Shown: positions 5,810-13,040 of the stretch, piece by piece
Position numbering within the stretch: position 1 is the first letter of the stretch
Layout: each line of letters starts with the position of its first letter
Position numbers and translations under genes: made by a program
Notes under the pieces: model-generated
The model's database searches: none
What the model saw: the letters and a program-made list of their open reading frames with translations, nothing else
Told to the model about the DNA's origin: nothing
NCBI GenBank assembly: GCA_052273485.1
Contig: DAVZID010000069.1
Location: forward strand, 1 to 16,536
Origin: Anthropogastromicrobium sp052273485
GTDB lineage: Bacteria; Bacillota; Clostridia; Lachnospirales; Lachnospiraceae
DNA: 16,536 nt
Direction of reading: 5' to 3'

Positions 5810-6529
5810 TTACGCCTGATGAAGGATACGGCTGATTGGCTTATAGATCAGCATAACGATGACCGATACGGCAGCACCCTTTAACAGATTAAGCGGTGCA
5901 ACGCACACGGCAACGAAGGTCAAAAGATTGAATTCCTTGAAGCCAGAGAAGATTGCATGACCCATCTCCAAAATCTGGTCAAGCGGCATGCCGTAAAGCT
6001 TTGAGAAGGCCGGAAGTAAATAAAATGCGTTGAATAAGCTTCCAAAAATAGCAATGATTACGGTTCCGATTGCGCAGCCAATCACTGCATTTTTCTTTGT
6101 CTTATGCTTGAAATAGAGGATCGCTGCCGGAACAATAAAGCTACATCCAATTATAAAGTTCGCATAATCACCGACAAATGCGGTACTTGTTCCTCTAAAA
6201 AGTACCTTTAATACGTTCTTTAACAGTTCAGTTGTAACACCTGCGACCGGACCCATTGCAAAGGCACAGATCAGTACCGGCACTTCGGAAAAGTCAAGCT
6301 TGTAGAATGGCGGTGCAAACGGAACCGGGAACTCAAAGATCTGCAGGATAAACGCAAGTGCAGACATCATGCCGACCGTAACGAGTTTTCGGGTGCGCAT
6401 GTTTTGAGATGGGCTTACTCCTGCCCACTTCTCACCAAGCTTTGCCACAAGCAAAACAAGCGCTGCTGTGATTGCAATGACGACAAGAAAGCCGACATTT
6501 TCGGTTACTGTTTTCCATAGGTTTTCCAT
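5810..6529 (-). CDS. ribU: Riboflavin ECF transporter substrate-binding (S) component
   Basis: Membrane S component that captures riboflavin and works with the shared EcfA-EcfA'-EcfT energising module, which is not encoded in this window. The 239-residue protein is very hydrophobic. FYKLDFSEVPVLICAFAMGP (75-94), ELLKN (101-105) and AFVGDYANF (117-125) fit RibU. An additional N-terminal hydrophobic helix (about 12-30) and a linker precede the usual six-helix core, making it some 40 residues longer than typical RibU. The upstream FMN riboswitch independently supports a flavin substrate. An AG-rich SD (GAGGAAAGAGAA) precedes the ATG. Expression should fall when FMN is abundant. Confidence 0.92.
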   Translation of the reverse strand: MENLWKTVTENVGFLVVIAITAALVLLVAKLGEKWAGVSPSQNMRTRKLVTVGMMSALAFILQIFEFPVPFAPPFYKLDFSEVPVLICAFAMGPVAGVTTELLKNVLKVLFRGTSTAFVGDYANFIIGCSFIVPAAILYFKHKTKKNAVIGCAIGTVIIAIFGSLFNAFYLLPAFSKLYGMPLDQILEMGHAIFSGFKEFNLLTFVAVCVAPLNLLKGAAVSVIVMLIYKPISRILHQA

Positions 6530-6632
6530 TTCTCTTTCCTCTTTTCTGCGCTACAAATGCGCGTTTTGATTGAAAATTGAAAGTGGATTTCTTTTGATGT
6601 CATTATGCGAAATAAGAATTATGTGCATCTGC

Positions 6633-6661
6633 AAAAGAAAAAGCCCCCTAAACTAGGGGGC
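6633..6661 (-). terminator. Intrinsic terminator of the FMN riboswitch expression platform
   Basis: On the minus strand GCCCCCTA-GTT-TAGGGGGC is a perfect 8-bp stem, followed directly by TTTTTCTTTT. It lies between the FMN aptamer and ribU, about 105 nt before the ribU start, where it can stop transcription when ligand is bound. Confidence 0.92.
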
Positions 6662-6707
6662 CTAATACGCAATCGCAACTTTTCCAGCCTGTGCTTTTTT
6701 GCATTTT

Positions 6708-6750
6708 TGTATTGATACATTTTGTATTGATACATTTTTGTATTTCTACA
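6708..6750. repeat. Three tandem dyad-symmetric repeats in the riboswitch linker
   Basis: TGTATTGATACA occurs at 6708-6719 and 6723-6734, and TGTATTTCTACA at 6739-6750, separated by T-runs with a period of 15-16 nt. Each unit is itself a small inverted repeat (TGTA...TACA). They lie between aptamer and terminator, where an antiterminator would be expected. Confidence 0.8.
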
Positions 6751-6768
6751 TTTGCACAACCATGCACG

Positions 6769-6940
6769 TTTCTTTTTCCATCCAGACTTCGGACGCTGCA
6801 CCCAAATAAATCACAAATGCTGCATCACTTTACTGTTGGTTTCGGAGTTGTGTTCTTATACACGCACCGAATCAGCCGCAAAAATGCGGGTCGCGGACTT
6901 TACCGCCAGTGGGGAGTTACACCCCGCCCCAAAGAATATT
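6769..6940 (-). ncRNA. FMN riboswitch (RFN element)
   Basis: The minus strand shows the conserved RFN core in order: P1 arm TTCTTT, GGGGCGGGGTGTAACTCCCC, CTGGCGGTAAAGTCCGCGA, GATTCGGTG, ACTCCGAAACCAACAGT, then GTCTGGATGGAAAAAGAA, whose AAAGAA closes P1. Departures from consensus include CCAACAGT for CCGACAGT and a variable insertion after GATTCGGTG. FMN binding to this aptamer class represses riboflavin synthesis or uptake genes; here the terminator at 6633-6661 and ribU follow. Confidence 0.96.
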
Positions 6941-6955
6941 CCATTTTCTGCAAAG

Positions 6956-6984
6956 AATATAGCACAGGATGAAGCAAATTGCAA
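6956..6984 (-). promoter_or_regulatory. Promoter of the FMN riboswitch-ribU transcript
   Basis: On the minus strand TTGCAA (6984-6979), a 17-nt spacer and TATATT (6961-6956), with TGC just before the -10 (extended -10). The predicted start is about 10 nt before the aptamer's P1 stem. The 10-mer ATATTCTTTG of the -10 region recurs 20 bp downstream as the P1 arm. Confidence 0.75.
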
Positions 6985-7045
6985 GTTATTTTTTTCACAA
7001 ATTGGTACGTTCACGGAGTTCTTGTTATGATCTGTGAACTATAGT

Positions 7046-9193
7046 TTACTTTGTTGGTGCTTTCATAGTAAGAGAAATACGCTTTTTCTTTAAATCAACG
7101 CTTAAGACTCTCACATTTACGATATCACCGACGCTTAACACCTCGGACGGATGCTTAATATAACGGTCGCAAATCTGGGAAAGGTGAACAAGGCCATCCT
7201 CGTGGACGCCGATATCGACAAACGCACCGAAATCAACAACATTTCTTACGGTTCCCTTCAACTCCATTCCAGGCTTTAAATCCTCCATGGAGAGAACGTC
7301 ACTGCGAAGAATTGGCTTTGGCATCTCGTCACGTGGATCTCTTGACGGCTTTTCAAGTTCTTTTACGATATCAGTAAGCGTCATTTCTCCGATCTGAAGC
7401 TCTTTTGCAAGCTTTGCCGTTTGAATTTTCTTTGCGATCCCTGCGGCTTTTCCCTCGAGAATATCCTTTGGCTGCAATCCACAGGAAGAAAGCACGGCGC
7501 GAGCGGCCTCATAACTCTCTGGATGAACAGCGGTTGCATCGAGTGGCTCATCCCCACCGCGGATGCGAAGGAAGCCTGCGCACTGCTCATATGCCTTTGG
7601 TCCAAGCTTTGCAACCTTTAACAGTTGCTTGCGGTTTGTAAACTGACCATTTTCCTCGCGGTAAGTGACAATATTTTTTGCGATGGTCTTTGCGATGCCG
7701 GATACGTACTCAAGTAAGGCTGCCGATGCAGTATTTAAATCGACGCCGACTTGATTTACACAGTCCTCTACGGTTCCATGCAGCATTTCATCAAGCTTTT
7801 TCTGATTCATATCGTGCTGATACTGACCGACACCGATCGCCTTTGGGTCAATCTTGACTAATTCCGCAAGCGGATCCTGCACACGTCTTGCAATGGACAC
7901 AGCGCTTCGCTGACCAACATCAAAGTTTGGAAACTCCTCGGTTGCCTGCTTGCTTGCAGAATAAACAGAAGCACCTGCCTCGTTTGTGATGACATAGCGA
8001 ACTGGCCTATTGATTTCCTTGATCAATTCAGCAATGATTTGCTCGGACTCACGAGATGCAGTACCATTTCCAACGGAGATCAATGTGATATGATATTTTT
8101 GAATCAGCGCTTTTAAAATCTCCTTTGACTCTTTCACCTTGTTATGCGGTGCGGTCGGATAAATCACCTTGGTATCAAGTACCTTTCCAAACGGATCAAT
8201 TATGGCTAATTTGCAGCCGGTACGAAATGCCGGATCCCAGCCAAGTACAGTCTGACCTGCAATTGGAGGCTGCATCAAAAGCTGACGCAGATTCTGTCCG
8301 AATACCTTCATACCACCCTCTTCAGCTGTTTCCGTCAGTGTGGTGCGAAGTTCACGCTCAATCGCCGGGGCAATGAGACGCTTATAGGCATCCTCTGCTG
8401 CCTCAGACAGCACGGCTGCACAATTCTGATTTTTGCCTTTCGTGAGACTTCTGTCTAGCCAGGACAAAATGGCATCCTGCGGTGCCTCGATCTTGACACT
8501 TAAGATTTTCTGATTCTCACCGCGATTTAAGGCAAGCACCTGATGACCATTTATTTTGGTAAGTGGGGCCTGAAACTCATAATAATTTTCAAATACCGAT
8601 TCGGTTCCTTCCTCACGTACCGCTGAGGTAATCACGCCCTTTTCCCAGGTCATTTTACGGATCTGTGCACGGAATGAAGCATCGTCTGAGATATGCTCGG
8701 CTAAAATATCCATTGCACCTGTCAATGCTTCATCTGCACTCTCTACACCTTTTTCCGCGGAAATATAGGTTTTTGTAAGCTCGCTTATCGGCTTTCCTGC
8801 CTGTCCGAGCAAAATCTCGTTTGCAAGTGGCTCTAAACCCTTCTCCTTTGCGATGGTGGCTCTGGTGCGGCGTTTCGGACGATATGGGCGGTACAAATCT
8901 TCGATAACTGCTAAGGTCTGTGCCTCCTCCATTTTCTTTTTCAGATCATCTGTGAGGACGCCAAGCTCTTCCATGGAAGCGAGAACACTTGCTTTTTTCT
9001 CCTCGAGATTTCGAAGATAGGTGAGTCGTTCATCAAGGTTACGAAGGACTTCATCGTTTAATGCACCGTGAGCTTCCTTTCGGTAGCGCGCGATAAAAGG
9101 GATGGTGTTTCCTTCGTCAATCAAATTTACAACGGCCTGAACCTGAGCGGGACGAATTTGCAGTTCTTCTGCTATCTTTTTAATAATATCCAT
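7046..9193 (-). CDS. tex: Tex-family S1 RNA-binding protein
   Basis: Cytosolic nucleic-acid-binding protein linked in other bacteria to transcription and RNA processing; its exact role is unsettled. The protein is 715 residues, the usual length. The order is an N-terminal helical Tex domain (MDIIKKIAEELQIRPAQVQA onward, with FIARYRKEAHGALND), a YqgF/RNase H-like domain starting near VLGWDPAFRTGCKLAIIDP (about 320), helix-hairpin-helix motifs around GVDLNTASAALLEYVSGI and KVAKLGPKAYEQCAGFLRI, and a C-terminal S1 domain from about 641 (GTVRNVVDFGAFVDIGVHED). The ATG at 9193 is preferred because AGAAAGG lies 7 nt upstream and it matches family N-termini; an in-frame ATG at 9214 has no SD. No clear terminator separates it from the ribU promoter. 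Confidence 0.96.
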   Translation of the reverse strand: MDIIKKIAEELQIRPAQVQAVVNLIDEGNTIPFIARYRKEAHGALNDEVLRNLDERLTYLRNLEEKKASVLASMEELGVLTDDLKKKMEEAQTLAVIEDLYRPYRPKRRTRATIAKEKGLEPLANEILLGQAGKPISELTKTYISAEKGVESADEALTGAMDILAEHISDDASFRAQIRKMTWEKGVITSAVREEGTESVFENYYEFQAPLTKINGHQVLALNRGENQKILSVKIEAPQDAILSWLDRSLTKGKNQNCAAVLSEAAEDAYKRLIAPAIERELRTTLTETAEEGGMKVFGQNLRQLLMQPPIAGQTVLGWDPAFRTGCKLAIIDPFGKVLDTKVIYPTAPHNKVKESKEILKALIQKYHITLISVGNGTASRESEQIIAELIKEINRPVRYVITNEAGASVYSASKQATEEFPNFDVGQRSAVSIARRVQDPLAELVKIDPKAIGVGQYQHDMNQKKLDEMLHGTVEDCVNQVGVDLNTASAALLEYVSGIAKTIAKNIVTYREENGQFTNRKQLLKVAKLGPKAYEQCAGFLRIRGGDEPLDATAVHPESYEAARAVLSSCGLQPKDILEGKAAGIAKKIQTAKLAKELQIGEMTLTDIVKELEKPSRDPRDEMPKPILRSDVLSMEDLKPGMELKGTVRNVVDFGAFVDIGVHEDGLVHLSQICDRYIKHPSEVLSVGDIVNVRVLSVDLKKKRISLTMKAPTK

Positions 9194-9238
9194 TGCTATG
9201 CCTTTCTGCACCATGACTATGTATGGTGCAAATATTGG

Positions 9239-9267
9239 TTGTGACTTTTTGTTTTGTGTGATATGAT
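9239..9267 (+). promoter_or_regulatory. Promoter of the plus-strand membrane protein gene
   Basis: TTGTGA (9239-9244), a 17-nt spacer and TATGAT (9262-9267). The predicted start is near 9274, about 65 nt before the gene. Its -10 is one arm of the inverted repeat TATGATAA...TTATCATA. Confidence 0.65.
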
Positions 9268-9280
9268 AACACTACTGTTT

Positions 9281-9309
9281 ATCATACCATCGCACCGGAT
9301 TTTTTACAA
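9281..9309 (-). promoter_or_regulatory. Promoter of tex
   Basis: On the minus strand TTGTAA (9309-9304), a 17-nt spacer and TATGAT (9286-9281). The predicted start is also near 9274, so this promoter and that at 9239-9267 face each other and share a start region. Confidence 0.6.
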
Positions 9310-9338
9310 CCCGGCAGCTTTACGAAAGGATTTTATTT

Positions 9339-9929
9339 ATGGACGAAAACAAAAAATACCAGAATCCAGAGGATAACGACAATGACTCCTATGACCCATA
9401 TGAGGAATATGTAAAAGACAAAATTCATGAGGATCAGAAGGAGGAATATGGCGATTCTTATGCACGCTACACCGACCCACAGATGGGACCAGAGGATGAC
9501 AAAGGCCGCTCCTATCGTCCACGCCGCAGACGTGCCACAAACCTTGAAAAGATTGGCTTTGCACTGAGCATTGCTGCTTTAATCTGCTGTTGCTGTTCAA
9601 ATATCTATATGACGCTTGGTGCGTCGATTATGGCACTGGCCGTCTCGATTTGCTCACGTTTTTTTGCAAATGAGGAACATCGCTTCCACCCGATTGCAAT
9701 CGCGGCTATTATAATCAGCAGTATTTCGATTGTAATTGTTGTATTTATTCTTTTCTTCTACCTGGTTCTCTACCCACAGCTACTGCAGGACCCAACTTAT
9801 CGTGATATGCTTCAGCAAATGCAGGATATCTTGAATAATCAGGCAGATTCACTGCTTCCTTCGCAGTCGAATGCCGTAGAGGTACCAAATAATATTCCGA
9901 TGCCGACGGGCGGTGGAGATACAATCTAA
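9339..9929 (+). CDS. Acidic-tailed membrane protein of unknown function (DUF4190-like)
   Basis: Not recognised with certainty. The 196-residue product has a strongly acidic, tyrosine-rich N-terminal tail (1-58), a basic RPRRRR cluster (60-65), two short hydrophobic segments at about 73-88 and 91-106 separated by a CCCC-S turn (83-87), and a longer one at 118-145. A Q-rich polar C-terminal tail follows. The basic cluster just before the first membrane segment argues for the N-terminus inside. The hydrophobic pattern recalls DUF4190 membrane proteins. ATG with AAAGGA 8 nt upstream. It stands alone on the plus strand between its own promoter and a bidirectional terminator. Confidence 0.8.
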   Translation: MDENKKYQNPEDNDNDSYDPYEEYVKDKIHEDQKEEYGDSYARYTDPQMGPEDDKGRSYRPRRRRATNLEKIGFALSIAALICCCCSNIYMTLGASIMALAVSICSRFFANEEHRFHPIAIAAIIISSISIVIVVFILFFYLVLYPQLLQDPTYRDMLQQMQDILNNQADSLLPSQSNAVEVPNNIPMPTGGGDTI

Positions 9930-9989
9930 GGCAATATCAAATTCACCTTACTGAATGAGGCCTTCACAAAACTAAAAAAAGCAAAAAAC

Positions 9990-10035
9990 GCGGCACGGCC
10001 GATGGATTTACCCCATTAGCTGTGCCGCATTTTTT
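9990..10035. terminator. Bidirectional intrinsic terminator overlapping a stop codon
   Basis: GCGGCACGGC (9990-9999) and GCTGTGCCGC (10019-10028) form a 10-bp stem with one G-U pair; ATGG/CCAT can extend pairing inside the loop. TTTTTT follows on the plus strand (10030-10035), and the mirror A-run (9984-9989) gives TTTTTT on the minus strand. It serves both convergent genes, and the TAA of the minus gene (10010-10008) lies in its loop. Confidence 0.9.
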
Positions 10036-10448
10036 ATGAGAAAATGAAAGAGAAACAGTGCCGCAGCTACCCACAGCTGCCAATTTTGATATCGAAAGCC
10101 ACGGATGCGACCGCGTGACAAATAATGAATGCTCTGCCAGATGAAAAATAGGATTGTCCACGCTGCCAGATACAAAACAGCCGGATGGTACAAAATACTG
10201 GCAATAAGATGCCCATGAAGAAGCGCTTTTAGCGCACGCGTGCCGCCACATCCAGGGCAATACCAGCCGGTGAGGCGATAAATCGTACATGGTGCGCCCT
10301 GGGCAATCCAGTCAAGGTCAAGCACATGCAAAAGAACCAGTCCCCCGATAAAACAAACACTTCCTACTACTAAAATGCAAAAGAGGACATCTTCTGTCCT
10401 CTCTGCACGATCTACTTTTTGATTTTTAAATGATCTTTGTTTTTTCAT
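10008..10448 (-). CDS. DUF2752 family membrane protein
   Basis: Small membrane protein of unknown function. The 146-residue product has the DUF2752 signature CPGCGGTRA (64-72) followed by a hydrophobic run and HP in YHPAVLYL, with hydrophobic helices at about 21-41, 85-107 and 125-141. The basic N-terminus (MKKQRSFKNQKVDR) precedes the first helix. No Shine-Dalgarno is visible before the ATG, where the sequence is AT-rich (TTTAAAAATCATAA), and no better in-frame start exists downstream. It lies 49 nt after hom and may be cotranscribed with it. Its last codons form one arm of the shared terminator. Confidence 0.88.
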   Translation of the reverse strand: MKKQRSFKNQKVDRAERTEDVLFCILVVGSVCFIGGLVLLHVLDLDWIAQGAPCTIYRLTGWYCPGCGGTRALKALLHGHLIASILYHPAVLYLAAWTILFFIWQSIHYLSRGRIRGFRYQNWQLWVAAALFLFHFLIKNAAQLMG

Positions 10449-10497
10449 TTATGATTTTTAAATACAATTATCAATTGCAACTCGTATAAAAACAAGC

Positions 10498-11703
10498 TTA
10501 CTTTGCCAGACGAATTACACTGACAACCGGGTACTTCTCGCACAGCGCATCAAACTCACTTTCGTTCCACTCTGCAGTTAAAAGTCCAAACTCGCCGTCA
10601 ATGCCTGCATTTACAACCTGAGCTGCCTTAAACTGTGCTGCTACTGCCTGTGCATCATCTCCCTTTACACGTACAAAGTAGCTGTGACTGGACTCAAGAT
10701 GATCCGAAACGCTCATCTTACCCGGCTCATACGGTGCAATCTCAGTTTCCTTAGGATTTCTTGCTGCACTGACAACATCGGCTACAACTGCAGATGCAGT
10801 CGGAAGCTTTCCTGCTCCAGCACCATAGAACATCAAATCGCCCATGCACTCGCCACGTACAAGAACTGCATTCATAACATCATTTACAGCAAAGAGCGGA
10901 TGCTCAGCAGTAATCATAACTGGGCATACCATTGCGCTGATACTGCCATCTGCGTTCCTTGTGCTAGTTCCAAACAGCTTAATGCGGCTGCCAAGAACCT
11001 TTGCATATGCGAAATCCGAGGAGGTAATCTTGGTGATACCTTCGGTGTAGACATCCTCATAATCTACATACTTGCCAAAGGCAAGAGAGGACAAAATGGC
11101 GATCTTTCGGCGCGCATCATGACCCTCAACATCAGCAGCTGGATTACGCTCTGCATAACCCCTCTCCTGCGCATCCTCAAGAACTGCATCGTAGTCAAGG
11201 CCTTCTTCGCTCATCTTGGTCAGCATATAGTTTGTGGTACCATTCAGAATACCAGTGATCTCGGTCACTGCATCGGAGGTGATGCTAGAAACGAGCGGAC
11301 GAATAATCGGAATACCGCCGCCTACACTAGCCTCAAATAAAAAGCTTACGTGATGTGCCTTTGCAATTTCAAGAAGCTCCGGACCGTGTGCGGCAACAAG
11401 CTCTTTATTAGAGGTGGCAACATGCTTTCCTGCCTCAAGGCATGCCTTTACAAAAGCATATGCCGGCTTTGTTCCACCCATTGTCTCAACAACAATGGAA
11501 ATCTCCGGGTTCTGTGTAATCCGATTGATATCCTTTACCACCTTATTTTCCATCACATCGCCAGGAAAATCGCGAAGATCAAGTACGCACTCCGGCACGA
11601 TCTCATCTCCTGCCTTTTTTGCGATTGTCTCTTTGTTCTTTAATAATACCTGTACGACTCCTGAACCGATATTTCCATATCCTAATACTGCTACCTTAAT
11701 CAT
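10498..11703 (-). CDS. hom: Homoserine dehydrogenase
   Basis: Reduces aspartate-semialdehyde to homoserine with NAD(P)H, the branch point to threonine and methionine. The 401-residue protein has the Rossmann motif GYGNIG (8-13), TSNKELVA (97-104), EASVGGGIPI (124-133), ILNGTTNYM (152-160) and DVEGHDARRK (191-200), all classic. The C-terminal part (about 335 on, SHSYFVRVKGDD) is a short ACT-like domain that could sense threonine. ATG at 11703 is chosen; the frame runs back to a TTG at 11715 that sits directly against AAAGG and is unlikely to be used. It follows prfB after 53 nt on the same strand without a terminator, so it may be read from the secA-prfB transcript. Confidence 0.96.
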   Translation of the reverse strand: MIKVAVLGYGNIGSGVVQVLLKNKETIAKKAGDEIVPECVLDLRDFPGDVMENKVVKDINRITQNPEISIVVETMGGTKPAYAFVKACLEAGKHVATSNKELVAAHGPELLEIAKAHHVSFLFEASVGGGIPIIRPLVSSITSDAVTEITGILNGTTNYMLTKMSEEGLDYDAVLEDAQERGYAERNPAADVEGHDARRKIAILSSLAFGKYVDYEDVYTEGITKITSSDFAYAKVLGSRIKLFGTSTRNADGSISAMVCPVMITAEHPLFAVNDVMNAVLVRGECMGDLMFYGAGAGKLPTASAVVADVVSAARNPKETEIAPYEPGKMSVSDHLESSHSYFVRVKGDDAQAVAAQFKAAQVVNAGIDGEFGLLTAEWNESEFDALCEKYPVVSVIRLAK

Positions 11704-11756
11704 ACTTATGTCCAACCTTTCCAGTTATGCGATTTTAGCTTTGAGGTTTACGCTTT

Positions 11757-12890
11757 TTATTCTCCTGTGTCCTCAGATACCTTCTCACCAGTAGACAGCC
11801 ATCTTAAATAAGCACTGATAAACAGATCAATATCACCGTCAAGCACTGCACCTGCATTTCCGCTGCTGGCTCCAGTGCGGTGATCCTTTACCATCGTATA
11901 CGGCTGAAGCACGTAGGAACGAATCTGGTTGCCCCACGCGATATCCTTTACCTCACCACGAATGCCGGAAATCTTCTCTGCATTCTCCTGCTGCTTTAAC
12001 ATATACAGCTTTGCCTTTAACATCTGCATTGCCTTATCCTTGTTCTGGAACTGGGAACGCTCATTCTGACAGGTAACAACGATACCAGTCGGAAGATGCG
12101 TGATTCGGATTGCAGATGAGGTCTTGTTGATATGCTGTCCACCGGCACCACTGGAACGATAGGTATCGATACGCAGATCGTCGTCGTTGATCTCAACGTC
12201 CAGATCTTCCTCGATCTCTGGCATAACATCACAGGAAACAAAGGATGTCTGACGCTTTCCTGCCGCATTGAACGGAGAAATACGAACCAGTCTGTGAACA
12301 CCCTTCTCAGACTTTAAATAACCATATGCATTCTCGCCGTTTACCTGGAAGGTAACCGACTTGATACCAGCCTCATCGCCATCAAGCATATCAAGAACCT
12401 CGACAGAAAAACCCTTGCGGTCTGCATAACGGGTGTACATACGATACAGCATACCAGACCAGTCACAGGCCTCGGTACCACCAGCACCTGCATTCAGACG
12501 AATGATGGCATTGTTCTTATCATACTCACCATTTAGCAAAGTGCTCAGTCGAAGCGCCTCCAGATTGGTGATAAACTCATCAAGGGACTCCTGAATAACA
12601 GGAATTACCTCTGGGTCATTTTCCTCATAGCCCATCTCAATCAACTCATTGATATCGTCATGCTGGGTGGCCAGAGTGGTATAGCTCTTTACGGTATCCT
12701 CTAAACTCTTTAATTCTTTTGTCATCTTCTGAGAACGCTCTGGGTCATCCCAAAAATCAGGAGCTTCCATGTAGCGCTGAAGCTCAGCAATTCTCTCTTT
12801 TTTGGCGTCCAGATTCAAAGAAGCACCAAGCTCCTTTAACATCGGAACATAAGTAGACAGTGTATACTTAAACTGATCTAACTCAACCAC
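11757..12890 (-). CDS. prfB: Peptide chain release factor 2, without programmed frameshift
   Basis: Class I release factor that reads UAA and UGA and triggers peptidyl-tRNA hydrolysis. The 377-residue protein has the SPF recognition tripeptide (205-207 in RISPFNAAGKRQTSF) that distinguishes RF2 from RF1, and GGQ (250-252 in AGGQHINKTSSA). The reading frame is open from the GTG start (GAGG 7 nt upstream, 12901-12898) to the stop, so the in-frame UGA and +1 shift found near codon 25 in many prfB genes are absent. An out-of-frame CTTTGA remains at codons 24-26. The gene lies 150 nt after secA on the same strand, an arrangement known in Firmicutes. Confidence 0.97.
   Translation of the reverse strand: MVELDQFKYTLSTYVPMLKELGASLNLDAKKERIAELQRYMEAPDFWDDPERSQKMTKELKSLEDTVKSYTTLATQHDDINELIEMGYEENDPEVIPVIQESLDEFITNLEALRLSTLLNGEYDKNNAIIRLNAGAGGTEACDWSGMLYRMYTRYADRKGFSVEVLDMLDGDEAGIKSVTFQVNGENAYGYLKSEKGVHRLVRISPFNAAGKRQTSFVSCDVMPEIEEDLDVEINDDDLRIDTYRSSGAGGQHINKTSSAIRITHLPTGIVVTCQNERSQFQNKDKAMQMLKAKLYMLKQQENAEKISGIRGEVKDIAWGNQIRSYVLQPYTMVKDHRTGASSGNAGAVLDGDIDLFISAYLRWLSTGEKVSEDTGE
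12815..12820 (-). other. Vestigial CTTTGA of the prfB frameshift site
   Basis: The codons GCT TCT TTG AAT (A23-N26) contain CTTTGA in a different frame. In frameshifting prfB genes the slip codon and stop are CTT TGA at the equivalent position (…GSL-DLE in Bacillus). An AGGAG element lies 10 nt upstream rather than the usual 3 nt. Confidence 0.55.
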
Positions 12891-12921
12891 TTTTCTTCCT
12901 CAACTTTCTTTTCTAACTCGA

Positions 12922-12944
12922 TGGTGCCAGACAGTCTGGCACCA
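12922..12944. repeat. REP-like perfect palindrome between secA and prfB
   Basis: TGGTGCCAGAC and GTCTGGCACCA flank a single A, giving an 11-bp perfect inverted repeat; CGA/TCG can extend it past one bulge. No T-run follows on either strand, so it is not a standard terminator. The GTGCCAGxC...GxCTGGCAC pattern recalls REP or RAYT-type palindromes scattered in bacterial genomes. Confidence 0.7.
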
Positions 12945-13040
12945 ATCGTTTAATCAACTTTCAAACAACTTATACTTCTTTCAACAATTTCAAATCATTC
13001 AAAGACCTTATAAGCTTTTGCAGCACATAACTTATAAAAT

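Noticed and set aside
6708..6750. Possible CRISPR-like array
   Set aside because: Only three 12-nt units with 3-4 nt T-runs between them; no spacers of CRISPR size and no cas genes.
7017..7045. Terminator for tex
   Set aside because: Only short dyads (AACTATAGTT, GTTCAC/GTGAAC) without a U-tract; not enough to call.
10684..11340. 218-residue plus-strand open frame
   Set aside because: Antisense to hom, whose motifs are intact; cysteine-rich, low-quality shadow translation.
12945..13040. Separate promoter for prfB
   Set aside because: Several TTGAAA-like boxes exist, but no -10 at an acceptable spacing, so I treat prfB as read from secA.
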